Shown in pieces: positions 16,934 to 26,307 of a stretch of DNA of 45,227 nucleotides; within the stretch, counting starts at the first letter, position 1; every line of letters starts with the position of its first letter. The notes beneath the pieces were generated by a model. That model saw only the letters and a program-made list of their open reading frames with translations, did no database searches and was not told the origin of the DNA. The translations under genes were made by a program, and so were the position numbers. The DNA is from an uncultured Granulosicoccaceae bacterium (GTDB lineage Bacteria > Pseudomonadota > Gammaproteobacteria > CALCKW01), in assembly GCA_937925815.1 (NCBI GenBank), contig CALAMQ010000171.1:1-45227 (forward strand). Reading direction: 5' to 3'.

Positions 16934-19678
16934 TCAGTGGGTGAATATTACGCGCACCGCTTCGAGCTGTGGCGTGAGATGCTCCAGGCTTGCGATGATG
17001 TTGTCGCGCTCCTGAGTCAACGCTGCAATTTCCTCTTCCCTGACCGGTGCGCCGCGCGCCGCCAAGGCCTGCAAACGGTCCAGTTCCGCGCCGAGCAGGT
17101 TGTTGGCGTTGTCCCTCGCGGTGTCGGCTATTGGCTTTATTCGCGCTTTGGCATCGGTCTCGATGGACAGAAGACGCTCAGACAAACCGTCGCGCTGGGC
17201 CGTGATCAGTTTGCGCGCCGTGCCGCGGTCGAGGTTTTTCACGTTCATGGCGAGCCAGTTGCTTGGCACCTTGGAGGAGATTTCAAGACCGCTGCGCGTG
17301 TGCAACAGACGCTGCCACGTGGTTGGCAGGTGACGTTGCCAACGGCGCCCTGGCACTGCGCTTTGCATGCTGAACACGGTTTCAATAAGGACTTCGCCGG
17401 GTTTGAACGGTTGGGCCTGCAAAGCCGCCGCCGCGGTTTTACCGGTGTCTCCGTCAACCACCATGTGTAAAAGTCCACGCACGAGTGGGTGTTCCCAGGT
17501 GATGAACTCGAGGTCTTCGCGGTGCAGTGCCACCTCGCGGCTGTCGGTGCCGCTGCATCCGTCTTCTGGCAACCCTGGGAAGTCTTGTTGTTCGGCAGAC
17601 GAGCCAATGTGGATGCTGTAGCTGTCGGCCGACAACTCTTCAAGCTCCAGACCGAAACTGTCGGCCGCGCGTTCGATGAAGGGCCAAGGGCCTGGTTGTT
17701 CGTCCATCTGCGAGAGTTCCAGTGCCAGCGCGCTGGATTCAATCGGGTCCGTGGATGCGAGTTCGAGCAGCCTATCTCGACCGGCTTCAAGCGTTGCGCG
17801 GACGTCTGCGGTGATGCGCTGGGTATCTGTGAGTAAGTTCTCGAGCGCTGTGGCGTCACCTGGGTTGTTTAATGCGTGCTCTCGCGCGGCGTTGACCTGC
17901 TGAAGCACGGCGCTGCCGTAATTGCAACTCTGGCTAAATGCGCCAAGCCCCTCGTCGTACCAGCGGCGCAAGATGTCATCGCGATCACCTGCTCGGGTGG
18001 GGACGTGGACAATCACATCGCGGTCCTGGCCAATGCGGTCGACGCGCCCGATACGCTGTTCGAGCAGATCGGGTTGATCTGGCAAGTCGAACAAAATCAA
18101 CTCGTTCACAAATTGAAAATTGCGCCCTTCGCTGCCGATCTCTGAACTGATCAAGATAGGGCACCCGCTGTCTTCATCAGCGAAGTGCGCCGCCGCGCGA
18201 TCGCATTCCAAAATACTCATACCGCCGTGGAAGACCGCAGCGACGATGCCCGCTTTCAGTCTGAGTTCGGTTGCGATATCCAGCGCGGTGTCGTCTTCAG
18301 CGCAGATCAACAAAAACCGCTTGTCTGGCCGAGCTTTAAGTGTGTCGAGCAGCCATTTGGTGCGCGCGTCTTCAACACTGAGTGCGTCGTCAGTTGGCAA
18401 GCTGTGGTGCTGTACAGAGCGTTTGGGCAGGCCGCCGACCGCGCTGCGCGTGTTGCGAAATAAGACGCGTCCCGTGCCATGGTGGTCGATGAGGTGGTTC
18501 AGTAGCGTGCGGCGCGCGGTGTCGTCGAGCGGTTGTGACAACAGTGCTCGGCTGGCGTCATCGTCTATATAAGGCGCGAGAGCCGAGTGTTGCTCCGGTG
18601 TCAGCGCGGTGTCGGCGTGCCAAAGTGGCTCGGCGGCGGCCGCAACGGCTCGGTGTGCGTCTTCGCTTGCAAGGTGCGCGTCGAGGTCGTGGAATCGATC
18701 TGGGTCTAGCAATCTGAGCCGGGCAAAATGGCCCTCGCGGCCCAGTTGCTCTGGGGTGGCGGTGAGCAGTAAGACGCTGTTGGTTTCACGGGCCAGGGCG
18801 TCGACGAGGTCGTAAGCTGGGCTCGTGGCGTCGCGTGACCAATCCAAATGGTGCGCCTCGTCGACCACCAACATATCCCACTCCGCCATGAGCGCGGCGT
18901 CGCCAAGCGCTTCATCTTCCACGAGCAAGGAAAGCGGGCAGAGCAGGCATTGGGCTTCGTCGAACGGGTCCACGGACTCTGATGTGACAAGCGTAAAGCT
19001 CAGGTTGAACCGGCGACGCAGTTCGATCAGCCACTGGTGCTTCAGGGCGTCCGGCACCAAGATCAGTACCCGCGTCGCGCGCCCCGTCAACAGTTGGCGG
19101 TGCACAATCATTCCGGCTTCTATGGTTTTGCCAAGACCCACTTCGTCCGCTAAGAGAACACGCGGGTGGTGGCGTCTGCTCACCTGATCGGCCACATACA
19201 ATTGGTGCGGCAGCAGAGAAACCCGTGGGCCGTGCAGGCCGTAGTGCGCCGAGCGGTGTGCTGTCGCCAGCCGCTGCAAACTGTCTAACCGAAGTTCAAA
19301 GTCGCGATTGTGGCCGGTTTGACCCGCGAGCAGGCGTTCCCGTGGTTGGTTGAGACTGCATTGGGCTGACAGCAACGGCTCTGGCAGTTCGACAGCGTCG
19401 CCGGTGTCAGCGCGTGTACCGGTGTAGACAAAGAGTTGGTCGCGCACGCTCACGCTAGCGACATGCATTTCCCAGCCATGCACCGACTGAGCGGTGTCGC
19501 CGGGGTTGAGTTGAAGCCTGAGAAGCGGCGCATTATCAATCACATAGCGACGCGTTTCTTCAGCCAGTGGAAATATGAGCTCGATTTGCCGCGACTCGAC
19601 ATCGCTCACGAGACCAAGACCGAGTTCGGGCTCAGCTTCACTGAGAAAACGTTGTCCGGGTTTGAATGCAGTGATCAA
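16934..19678 (-). CDS. rapA: RapA-like SNF2-family ATPase (RNA polymerase-associated)
   Basis: This protein (914 aa from the start proposed here; enterobacterial RapA is 968) is a Swi2/Snf2 ATPase that releases stalled RNA polymerase for recycling. The N-terminal Tudor-like region begins FKPGQRFLSEAEPELGLGLV and contains QLNPGD, as in RapA. Walker A DEVGLGKTIEAG is at about 178-189, DEAH at 273-276, LLLTATP follows, and the second RecA lobe has SSEIGSEGRNFQF and LEQRIGRVDRIGQ. An ATG-started reading 63 codons longer overlaps the upstream TSUP gene and adds foreign sequence; the TTG at 19676-19678 starts where the family does and has AAGAGAC upstream. Presence of rapA points to a gammaproteobacterium. 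Convergent hairpins follow the stop. Confidence 0.92.
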   Translation of the reverse strand: MITAFKPGQRFLSEAEPELGLGLVSDVESRQIELIFPLAEETRRYVIDNAPLLRLQLNPGDTAQSVHGWEMHVASVSVRDQLFVYTGTRADTGDAVELPEPLLSAQCSLNQPRERLLAGQTGHNRDFELRLDSLQRLATAHRSAHYGLHGPRVSLLPHQLYVADQVSRRHHPRVLLADEVGLGKTIEAGMIVHRQLLTGRATRVLILVPDALKHQWLIELRRRFNLSFTLVTSESVDPFDEAQCLLCPLSLLVEDEALGDAALMAEWDMLVVDEAHHLDWSRDATSPAYDLVDALARETNSVLLLTATPEQLGREGHFARLRLLDPDRFHDLDAHLASEDAHRAVAAAAEPLWHADTALTPEQHSALAPYIDDDASRALLSQPLDDTARRTLLNHLIDHHGTGRVLFRNTRSAVGGLPKRSVQHHSLPTDDALSVEDARTKWLLDTLKARPDKRFLLICAEDDTALDIATELRLKAGIVAAVFHGGMSILECDRAAAHFADEDSGCPILISSEIGSEGRNFQFVNELILFDLPDQPDLLEQRIGRVDRIGQDRDVIVHVPTRAGDRDDILRRWYDEGLGAFSQSCNYGSAVLQQVNAAREHALNNPGDATALENLLTDTQRITADVRATLEAGRDRLLELASTDPIESSALALELSQMDEQPGPWPFIERAADSFGLELEELSADSYSIHIGSSAEQQDFPGLPEDGCSGTDSREVALHREDLEFITWEHPLVRGLLHMVVDGDTGKTAAAALQAQPFKPGEVLIETVFSMQSAVPGRRWQRHLPTTWQRLLHTRSGLEISSKVPSNWLAMNVKNLDRGTARKLITAQRDGLSERLLSIETDAKARIKPIADTARDNANNLLGAELDRLQALAARGAPVREEEIAALTQERDNIIASLEHLTPQLEAVRVIFTH

Positions 19679-19727
19679 GCGTCTGTCTCTTTTGTTGGTG
19701 TGGCGGCGTGCCGCCGTGGAGTTGGAA

Positions 19728-20513
19728 TCAGGCGTGCCAAAGGCTCGCGATGCTGATGCTGCTAACGAGCAACAGCGAGGTGCCCATGACCCGATTGAAG
19801 AGTTTAGTGTCACCGCTCTGCAGCCACGCGTGAACTTGCATGCCCAGTACATGGCCCAGGGTGACACAGGGCAGCAGCCACAGGTGGTGGGCCCACTGCA
19901 TGTCTACCCCGGCTAGCATCAACGCGATGATTTTAAGTGAGGTCAGAATAAACCACGTGATAAACAGTGTGTCCCGCAGCGCCTCTCGAGCCACATGGCT
20001 TGCGAACACCGCCACGATCAGCGGTGCACCGACAAGGGAGATGCCACTGGCGTAGCCACCGAGTGCAAGAAAGGTGATATCAGTGATTTTATGCCGGCTG
20101 ACGAAGGGTTTGTCTGCGATATAGCCAACTGAATAGACCGCAATAATCAGGCAGATCAAGCCGCTGACGATGTGTCCGGGCAGCGTGATCAAGCCGATGA
20201 TGCCGGCGAGCTTGGGCAAGATCATGATGGTGAAGGCGTAGCGGACGAATCGCCAGTCAATGCGCGAGGCCGCGCGCGTCTCGGCGCTGCCACGCCACGC
20301 CGCGAAGAGGTGTCGGCCGTGGGTTATCCAGACTGAAAAAAACAACAGATGAACCGCCAACAACGGCAGGAACAGCACGGGTTCTGGGTGTATCAGCAGC
20401 AAAAAAGGCAGAGACAGGGCCGCGCCACCGAAGCCCAGTCCGGAACGCACGAAGCCACTCCAGACAAATGTCAGCGCGATAAGAACGTAGTGGTGCGTTG
20501 CGAGGTCAGTCAC
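19728..20513 (-). CDS. TauE/SafE (TSUP) family membrane transporter
   Basis: This 261-aa membrane protein has about eight hydrophobic segments and the TSUP family layout: an N-terminal repeat with FVWSGFVRSGLGFGGAALSLPFLL and a second half with SGISLVGAPLIVAVFASHV. Family members export sulfite, sulfoacetate or other organosulfonates, or carry anions, across the inner membrane. It is 49 bp upstream of rapA on the same strand and may be cotranscribed, although no functional link is obvious. A second, different TSUP gene lies at 44085-44855. The substrate cannot be inferred from the neighbours. Confidence 0.88.
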   Translation of the reverse strand: MTDLATHHYVLIALTFVWSGFVRSGLGFGGAALSLPFLLLIHPEPVLFLPLLAVHLLFFSVWITHGRHLFAAWRGSAETRAASRIDWRFVRYAFTIMILPKLAGIIGLITLPGHIVSGLICLIIAVYSVGYIADKPFVSRHKITDITFLALGGYASGISLVGAPLIVAVFASHVAREALRDTLFITWFILTSLKIIALMLAGVDMQWAHHLWLLPCVTLGHVLGMQVHAWLQSGDTKLFNRVMGTSLLLVSSISIASLWHA

Positions 20514-20751
20514 GCGTGGGTTAGATCGGCGTAAGCGGCGCAGTGTACCTCAGCTGGGTGGCTCTGACCGGTTTGCAGCAGGGCAACGGGCGCGCGGGTC
20601 GACAGGTGTGTCTTGGCGCCACTGCGACAGGCTGTGTGTGATTCGGATGTAAGCAGACAGTGTGGTGTGAATTTTTCGTGGACTGTGTGTCAAGAGTGCT
20701 TGACGTCCGCCGATATCGGAGAAGTTGACGCCGTTTTCGGAGACCGTTTTG

Positions 20752-21714
20752 ATGTCCCACACCAAATTTCGATTGGTGACCCGCAGTGATTTCGATGGAT
20801 TGATCTGCGCCGTGCTACTCAAGCACCTTGACCTAATCGATGACATTACGTTCGTGCATCCCAAGGACATGCAGGACGGAAAGATCAACATTTCGGCGCG
20901 GGATATCACGACGAATTTACCGTATGTACCCGGAGCGCATCTGTGTTTCGATCACCACCACTCAGAGGTGTTGCGCGCAACAGGCTCGCAAAAGAACCAT
21001 GTTATCGAGCCCGATGCGCCCTCGGCTGCTCGGGTTGTGTGGGACTATTACGGCGGTACTGACGCCTTTCCCGCGCGGTGGGAAGAGATGATGGCTGCGG
21101 TTGACAAAGGCGACTCGGCGCAGTTCACCCGTGAGGAAATCCTCGCACCTGAGGGGTGGAACTTGCTCAATTTCCTCATGGATGCGCGCACGGGATTGGG
21201 CCGTTTCCATGAATTTCGCATATCCAATTATGCGCTGATGATGGCACTCACTGATCACTGCAAGACGCTGACGATCGACGAGATCATGGCGCTGCCGGAT
21301 GTGCAGGAGCGTGCAAATCTCTACCACGAGTGCAGCGAAAAGTTCAGTGCTCAGATCACCCGTTGTGCGCGTGTCCACGGTAACTTGGTGGTGTTGGATT
21401 TGCGCGATGAAGACACGATCTGGCCCGGCAACCGGTTCATGATTTACGCGTTGTACCCCGAGACCAACATCTCCATCCATGTCTTGTGGGGACTCAAGAA
21501 ACAAAACACCGTATTTGCCACCGGCAAGTCGATCATTGACCGCAGCTCAAACACCAACGTCGGTGAGATGATGTTGCGCTACGGCGGCGGTGGACATGAA
21601 GCTGCCGGCACTTGCCAAGTTGCCAATGACCAGGCCGAGGCCGTGTTGCTGGAACTGATTGATCAAATTAATTGCGATGGTCCTATGCCAAATCGCGTGA
21701 GCGCAGTCGCCTGA
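20752..21714 (+). CDS. DHH/DHHA1 family phosphoesterase
   Basis: This cytoplasmic phosphoesterase (320 aa) has the DHH-family metal motifs: SDFDG (Asp13, Asp15) near the N-terminus, DHHH at 67-70, and the C-terminal DHHA1 motif YGGGGHEAAGTC. Relatives include nanoRNases (NrnA), cyclic-dinucleotide phosphodiesterases and exopolyphosphatases, and this sequence does not decide among them. The ATG at 20752 is preferred because GGAGA lies nine bases upstream; a TTG 27 bases earlier lacks a better site. The gene is followed by a clear intrinsic terminator and seems monocistronic. The 238-bp upstream gap holds no other gene I can support. Confidence 0.9.
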   Translation: MSHTKFRLVTRSDFDGLICAVLLKHLDLIDDITFVHPKDMQDGKINISARDITTNLPYVPGAHLCFDHHHSEVLRATGSQKNHVIEPDAPSAARVVWDYYGGTDAFPARWEEMMAAVDKGDSAQFTREEILAPEGWNLLNFLMDARTGLGRFHEFRISNYALMMALTDHCKTLTIDEIMALPDVQERANLYHECSEKFSAQITRCARVHGNLVVLDLRDEDTIWPGNRFMIYALYPETNISIHVLWGLKKQNTVFATGKSIIDRSSNTNVGEMMLRYGGGGHEAAGTCQVANDQAEAVLLELIDQINCDGPMPNRVSAVA

Positions 21715-21736
21715 TAGACTGTGTGGGGTTGAATTT

Positions 21737-21763
21737 AACGCGCCCTTTGGGCGCGTTTTTTTT
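21737..21763 (+). terminator. Rho-independent terminator after the DHH phosphoesterase gene
   Basis: AACGCGCCC and GGGCGCGTT form a perfect 9-bp stem with a TTT loop, followed by an uninterrupted T-run ending at 21763. This is the clearest intrinsic terminator in the window. It isolates the phosphoesterase gene from the response-regulator gene starting 68 bp downstream. Confidence 0.93.
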
Positions 21764-21830
21764 GGCGATGCTGAGCTGTCTCTGCCATGATTGTGAACAT
21801 CCGACAGACAGCAACTGAATACGCCCTTGC

Positions 21831-22520
21831 ATGTTGATCCTTCTCGTCGAAGACCATCGCCTGCTCGCAGAGACCCTCATTGACTTTCTAGAAAGCGAGG
21901 GCATTGAGTGTGACTACGCCGCGACTGGAAATGCAGGACTGGAGCTCAGCCGGCAAAATCGTTACGACGCGATCGTGCTCGATGTCGGTTTGCCTGGAAA
22001 GTCCGGTCTCGATGTGTGTCGGGCAATTCGCGCAACCGACAACAGCGATATCCCGATACTGATGCTCACCGCACGTGATCAGCTCGATGACAAAATCGGG
22101 GGATTTGATGCCGGCGCAGATGACTATCTCATCAAGCCCTTTGAACAGCGAGAATTGGTGGCGCGATTGCGCGCTGTGACCAAACGCCATCGCGGCAATT
22201 TGGTGCAGACAACGATCGTGGTTGGGGACTTGTCACTCGACTTGAGTTGTCATCAGGTAACGCGTCAAGGGGTCGTGCTTAAATTGTCCCCGGTGGGATT
22301 TAAGCTCTTGCACCTGCTGGCGCGTGAGTCGCCGGCGGTTGTCACCCGAGCAGCATTGCTCGATGCTCTCTGGGGCGATGACTTGCCCGACACTGATGCG
22401 CTGAGAAGCCACCTCTACAACCTGCGGCGCGCAGTTGACGCGCCGTTTGATCAGCCGATGATCGAGACGGTAAAAGGTGTTGGTGTCAAGTTGATCCCGG
22501 CTCAGGTAACACCACACTGA
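21831..22520 (+). CDS. OmpR/PhoB family response regulator
   Basis: This 229-aa two-component regulator has a receiver domain (1-115) with acidic pocket LLVEDH, phospho-acceptor Asp51 in IVLDVGLPG, Thr80 in LMLTARD and Lys102 in LIKPF. A winged-helix DNA-binding domain follows (about 130-225) with LSPVGFKLLHLLA, DALWGDDL and LRSHLYNLRRAVD, ending in IETVKGVGVKL. It converges with the sensor kinase and the last 35 bases of the two genes overlap on opposite strands. Two-component partners are usually co-oriented, so this is an odd arrangement. The likely target is the seven-gene lipid operon divergent from the kinase (inference). Confidence 0.95.
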   Translation: MLILLVEDHRLLAETLIDFLESEGIECDYAATGNAGLELSRQNRYDAIVLDVGLPGKSGLDVCRAIRATDNSDIPILMLTARDQLDDKIGGFDAGADDYLIKPFEQRELVARLRAVTKRHRGNLVQTTIVVGDLSLDLSCHQVTRQGVVLKLSPVGFKLLHLLARESPAVVTRAALLDALWGDDLPDTDALRSHLYNLRRAVDAPFDQPMIETVKGVGVKLIPAQVTPH

Positions 22521-23811
22521 TTTGTGTTCCGGCACCAGGGTTGCTGTGCCAATCCAGACGCCAATTAAACCGTTCACACACCCGCTTAACGATATCCAAG
22601 CCCAAACCGTAGCCTGTCGGCGCACTGTCCTCGCGTTCGAATGGGACTTGCACGCGTTGTAGGGTCTCGTCATTCATGCCGGGCCCGGTGTCCGCGATGA
22701 TAATGCGATCGTGGTGCATCACAACCTGAACTGAACCCGCTGGCGTGTAGTTGCAGGCGTTGCGCAACAGGTTGCCAACCACGATGGCGAGCGCTTGTCG
22801 TGGCGCTTCGACGGCGACTGGGCTGTGGACATCCACCGAAATGTGAACATGGCCGTCGCTGTTGTGCGTGCTCGAGACTTGCTCGACGAGTCTATTGAGC
22901 CAGTCCTGGTTAACGGAATCGCCACCGCCAGGCACGGCGTCTTCGCGTGCGAGCAGAAGCAGTGTCTCCATCGTGGATAGCATGTCTTCGCACGTTGTGC
23001 GCATTCGGTTGAATGCGCGCTGGCGTTTGGGTGGATCGACGGCGTCGCTCTCGAGAACCTCGAGTGAACCGAGCACGACCGCGAGTGGGGTGCGAATTTC
23101 GTGGCTGATGTCGCGGGTGAATTCGCGTTCACGCACGAGTTGCTGAGCGAGGCGGGCGGTGAACGTTTTGAGAGCCCCTGCCAACGTGCGCACTTCGTCC
23201 GTCTGGTTTGGTTGGGTGTAGGCGTCCAGACGCAGGTCTTCTAGTTTCTGGGTGTAGAGATTGAAGTGCCGCATGGTTGAAGCGAGCGACGTCACCGGTG
23301 ATAAAAAGCGGCGCGAGTAACGGTAGGCTAGCCACGCTGAGGCGTAGATCACCACCAGTGCCAGGCTCAGCGGCACCACGCCAAAGTAGAACGACAACTT
23401 GCGAACACTCTGCTCATCGAACACCAACGTCAGTCGATGTGTGCCGCGTTCCGACACGTGAATTAGGGTGTCGAGCTCCTCTACCTGCCAGCGTTGAAAG
23501 CCAAGGGGAGCCCCATCGAATGGGCCTGTGGTTTCTGCTGCATTCGACGTGGGAGTGAGATGGCCTGTGAGATTGGCGGTGTTTGGTGCGGGAAAATTGA
23601 GGTCAGCTTCCTTTGCGCGCCAGAAGTGTGTGGCCTCTTTTTCAAGCGCCGTTCGGATCATGACCTGTTCGACAACCAGCGCGGCGGTGTAGACGCCCAG
23701 TGCTGTGATTACGCTGATAAACAGCATTTGCACTACATGCACACGCATCAAGGTGTTGAGCAGGCCTTGACCGTCGTCTTGAGCGGGTGTCTGTTCACGT
23801 TGCGTTGACAT
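22486..23811 (-). CDS. HisKA-type sensor histidine kinase
   Basis: This inner-membrane sensor kinase (441 aa) has a membrane segment at about 26-48, an extracytoplasmic region of roughly 90 residues, a second membrane segment at about 142-164, HAMP (about 165-215), and the dimerisation/phosphoacceptor helix with His237 in FTRDISHEIRTPLAVV. The ATPase domain carries N box NLLRNACNYTP, G1 IADTGPGMND and G2 TGYGLGLDIVKR. The sensory region has no motif that I recognise. Its ATG is only 41 bp from the ATG of the divergent NTF2-like gene, so regulatory DNA for the lipid operon must overlap the kinase start. Its 3' end overlaps the response-regulator gene by 35 bp. Confidence 0.95.
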   Translation of the reverse strand: MSTQREQTPAQDDGQGLLNTLMRVHVVQMLFISVITALGVYTAALVVEQVMIRTALEKEATHFWRAKEADLNFPAPNTANLTGHLTPTSNAAETTGPFDGAPLGFQRWQVEELDTLIHVSERGTHRLTLVFDEQSVRKLSFYFGVVPLSLALVVIYASAWLAYRYSRRFLSPVTSLASTMRHFNLYTQKLEDLRLDAYTQPNQTDEVRTLAGALKTFTARLAQQLVREREFTRDISHEIRTPLAVVLGSLEVLESDAVDPPKRQRAFNRMRTTCEDMLSTMETLLLLAREDAVPGGGDSVNQDWLNRLVEQVSSTHNSDGHVHISVDVHSPVAVEAPRQALAIVVGNLLRNACNYTPAGSVQVVMHHDRIIIADTGPGMNDETLQRVQVPFEREDSAPTGYGLGLDIVKRVCERFNWRLDWHSNPGAGTQISVVLPEPGST

Positions 23812-23852
23812 GGTTTACGCCACTGTGCAAGTCAGTCAAAGGGGGTCAGGCG
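23805..23852. promoter_or_regulatory. Compact divergent control region between sensor kinase and lipid operon
   Basis: Only 41 bp (23812-23852) separate the two start codons. A perfect -35-like TTGACA on the plus strand lies at 23805-23810, overlapping the kinase start, but no matching -10 is visible downstream, as is common for activator-dependent promoters. I do not see an ECF sigma-E/ChrR-type promoter here. CAAGTCAGTCAAAG at 23828-23841 might hold a short repeated regulator site. Assignment is tentative. Confidence 0.25.
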
Positions 23853-24329
23853 ATGGAACACAACGCCGTGTCTGGTGAGAATCATACGCACAATTCGCTG
23901 GTCGAGCCGCCAGCTGTCGCGCGATTGCGCGCGTTTTATGAGCATTTTGGCCCCAGTGCGTTAGTGGATATTCCCTCTGTTTACGACGATGCCGTGGTGT
24001 TTGAGGACCCGATACATCGGGTCGAAGGGCTCGCGGCGTTGCAAGCCTACTTTGGCAAGACCACCGCCAATGTCACGCAGTGTGCGTTCCACTTCCACAA
24101 CGTTCAGGTGCTGCCTGAGAATGCCGCGTGGATCACGTGGCGAATGGATTTTGCGCACCCACGCTTGCGCGCTGGAACACCGCTGGCTGTCGAGGGCGTC
24201 ACGCACCTTAGATTCGGCGAGCGCATCACTTATCATCGCGATTATTTCGACCTCGGCAGCATGCTCTACGAGCACGTGCCGCTCATTGGTGGCGCAGTGC
24301 GTTGGCTAAAAGGGAGGCTCGGAAGTTGA
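23853..24329 (+). CDS. NTF2-like (SnoaL-type) fold protein
   Basis: This protein of 158 aa belongs to the nuclear transport factor 2-like superfamily, whose members are small cone-shaped barrels acting as enzymes or ligand carriers. The pattern of an N-terminal helix with ARLRAFYEHFG, then YDDAVVFEDPIHRVEGLAALQAYF and a late WRMDFAHPRL strand region with ITYHRDYFDLG supports this. It is first in a seven-gene operon; its stop overlaps the TTG of the next gene by TTGA. The ATG at 23853 is chosen for the GGGGG-type purine run upstream; an earlier GTG would reach into the kinase gene. A similar gene accompanies the SDR/DUF1365/CFA set in other proteobacteria as I recall. Catalytic role unknown. 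Confidence 0.82.
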   Translation: MEHNAVSGENHTHNSLVEPPAVARLRAFYEHFGPSALVDIPSVYDDAVVFEDPIHRVEGLAALQAYFGKTTANVTQCAFHFHNVQVLPENAAWITWRMDFAHPRLRAGTPLAVEGVTHLRFGERITYHRDYFDLGSMLYEHVPLIGGAVRWLKGRLGS

Positions 24330-25048
24330 ATCGGGTGCTTATTACCGGCGCGAGCTCTGGCATTGGCACAGCGCTGGTGCGTGAATACAGTGCGGCTGGC
24401 TGGGCGGTGACGGCGTGTGGTCGTGACGCCTCTCGATTGCAGGCCGTTGCGACCGACACCGGCTGTGACACATTGGCTTTCGACATTGCCGATCGTCAGA
24501 GCACCTGCGATGCGCTTGCGGGACTCGATCCACACTGGGATCTTGTGATCCTCAATGCAGGCACGTGTGAATACATCGAGGACCCCAGAGCCTTTGATGC
24601 TGAGTTGTTCGAGCGGGTTATGCACACCAACACGGTTGGACCTGCCAACTGTTTGCAAGCACTTTTGCCGCATCTGAAAGCGGGTAGTCGCATTGCACTC
24701 GTCGGCTCTAGTGCCTCCTACCTCCCGTTCACGCGCGCGGCTGCGTACGGCGGCAGCAAGGCTGCCGTGGCGTATCTCGCCGGGTCGCTTGCAGCGGATC
24801 TCGCACCGCATGGGATTGGGGTCAGTCTTGTCAGCCCAGGCTTTATCAAAACCCCTCTCACCGATCAAAATGATTTCAATATGCCGATGATGATTTCAGC
24901 TGAGCAAGCTGCACTGTCAATTCGCCGCGGTCTAGACAAGGGCCAATCGCACGTGTGCATGCCGTGGTTATTTTGCGCCTTCCTTCGGGTGCTCGGGCGT
25001 TTGCCCTTTGCAGCGCGCGTAGCCATTGCCCGGAAAATGGCGCGATGA
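24326..25048 (+). CDS. Short-chain dehydrogenase/reductase
   Basis: This NAD(P)-dependent oxidoreductase (240 aa) has the classical SDR pattern: cofactor motif ITGASSGIGTALV at about 6-18, LNAG near 74, catalytic serine in LVGSSASY, and the YxxxK motif in AAYGGSKAAVAYLAG. The start is taken as the TTG at 24326, which overlaps the previous stop and has GGGAGG 8 bases upstream; a TTG 24 bases earlier is possible. The end overlaps the next gene by ATGA. In this operon it probably modifies a lipid or fatty-acid intermediate, judging from its partners. Confidence 0.9.
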   Translation: MNRVLITGASSGIGTALVREYSAAGWAVTACGRDASRLQAVATDTGCDTLAFDIADRQSTCDALAGLDPHWDLVILNAGTCEYIEDPRAFDAELFERVMHTNTVGPANCLQALLPHLKAGSRIALVGSSASYLPFTRAAAYGGSKAAVAYLAGSLAADLAPHGIGVSLVSPGFIKTPLTDQNDFNMPMMISAEQAALSIRRGLDKGQSHVCMPWLFCAFLRVLGRLPFAARVAIARKMAR

Positions 25049-26307
25049 GCAAGCGCATAGCTGTTGTGGGTTCAGGTGTGTCTGGGTTGGTTGCAGCGTC
25101 AAAGCTGTCGTCTCGCTTTGAGGTTGACCTCTACGAGAGCGAACCTCGACTTGGCGGACACACCGCAACCATCGCGGTCAGTGTGCCGGAGGGTGATTTC
25201 GCAATCGACACTGGATTCATTGTCTTCAATAATCGAAATTATCCGCTTTTCCAAGCCCTCATCGACGACCTCGGCTTGCCATACCAACCCACTGAAATGA
25301 GCTTCAGCGTCACCGACCCAACCGACGGTTGGGTGTTCAACGGTCACACCGCCAATTCAATCTTTTGCGATCGCCGAAACCTCATCAAGCCGTCCTTCTA
25401 CCGCTTTTTATTGGAGATTGGGCGTTTTAACAAAGTCGCGAAGGCACGTTTGAATACCGGGACACCAATCGATCTGAGCGTGACTATCGGTGATTTCCTG
25501 CGTGAAGAAGGTTTCAGTGACAAGGTTGCGCGCAAATACTTGTTGCCAATGGGGGCCGCAATCTGGTCGTCCTCTGTTGCCGATGTACGGGACTACCCGC
25601 TGGCTTTTTTTCTGCAATTTTTCGAAAACCACGGCCTGCTGGATTTGCGTGATCGGCCGCAGTGGTACACCTTGATCGGCGGTTCATCGACTTATATCCC
25701 GCACTTGCAATCCAAGGTGTCTGGGCAGGTTCGAGTCTCGCAGGCAGTGACCCGTGTCGCGCGCGTTCCCGACGGCGTGCGCGTAGACACGGTTGCGGGC
25801 GAGGGAGAGCTGTACGATGACGTGATACTGGCTTGTCACAGTGACCAAGCTCTCGCGTTATTGGACGCACCGAGTGACGCGGAGAGCCGCATACTGAACG
25901 CCATCCCGTATAGCGAAAACCAAGTGATTTTGCACCGCGATGAAAGTGCGTTGCCTGGTAGACGTCTAGCGCGAGCAAGTTGGAACTACCGATTGGGGGC
26001 CGATGAGCACACGGCGCCGTCGGTGACTTACAGCATGAACATTCTTCAACGCTTGCCAGAGTCCGCGCCTGAGTTCTGTGTCACGCTCAACCCCAATCAC
26101 CCGATAGATGAGTCGAAGGTTTTGGGCGAGTACCGCTATTCGCACCCGCAGTTTGGTGTCGGTATGGTCGATGCGCAGTCCAAACGCGCGGAAATATGCG
26201 GCGTGGACCGTGTGCATTTCTGCGGTGCTTACTGGTACAACGGTTTCCATGAAGACGGTGTGCGCAGTGCAGTTGATGTGTGTGCTCGCCTTGGGTGTGG
26301 TGAGTGA
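25045..26307 (+). CDS. FAD/NAD(P)-binding amine-oxidase-like protein, candidate fatty-acyl desaturase
   Basis: This 420-aa flavoprotein starts IAVVGSGVSGLVAASKLS (about 5-22), a Rossmann FAD site, followed by DLYESEPRLGGHT, typical of the flavin amine oxidase/phytoene desaturase superfamily. FAIDTGFIVFNNRNYPLF and KYLLPMGAAIWSSSVADVRDYP are hallmarks of the subgroup found next to DUF1365 and CFA-like genes. The end FCGAYWYNGFHEDGVRSAVDVCARLG is the second FAD contact region. In Rhodobacter, a gene of this kind from the sigma-E/ChrR regulon has been linked to fatty-acid desaturation on the way to furan fatty acids (UfaD, as I recall). Whether this orthologue does the same is inferred. The stop overlaps the DUF1365 start by GTGA. 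Confidence 0.9.
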   Translation: MSKRIAVVGSGVSGLVAASKLSSRFEVDLYESEPRLGGHTATIAVSVPEGDFAIDTGFIVFNNRNYPLFQALIDDLGLPYQPTEMSFSVTDPTDGWVFNGHTANSIFCDRRNLIKPSFYRFLLEIGRFNKVAKARLNTGTPIDLSVTIGDFLREEGFSDKVARKYLLPMGAAIWSSSVADVRDYPLAFFLQFFENHGLLDLRDRPQWYTLIGGSSTYIPHLQSKVSGQVRVSQAVTRVARVPDGVRVDTVAGEGELYDDVILACHSDQALALLDAPSDAESRILNAIPYSENQVILHRDESALPGRRLARASWNYRLGADEHTAPSVTYSMNILQRLPESAPEFCVTLNPNHPIDESKVLGEYRYSHPQFGVGMVDAQSKRAEICGVDRVHFCGAYWYNGFHEDGVRSAVDVCARLGCGE

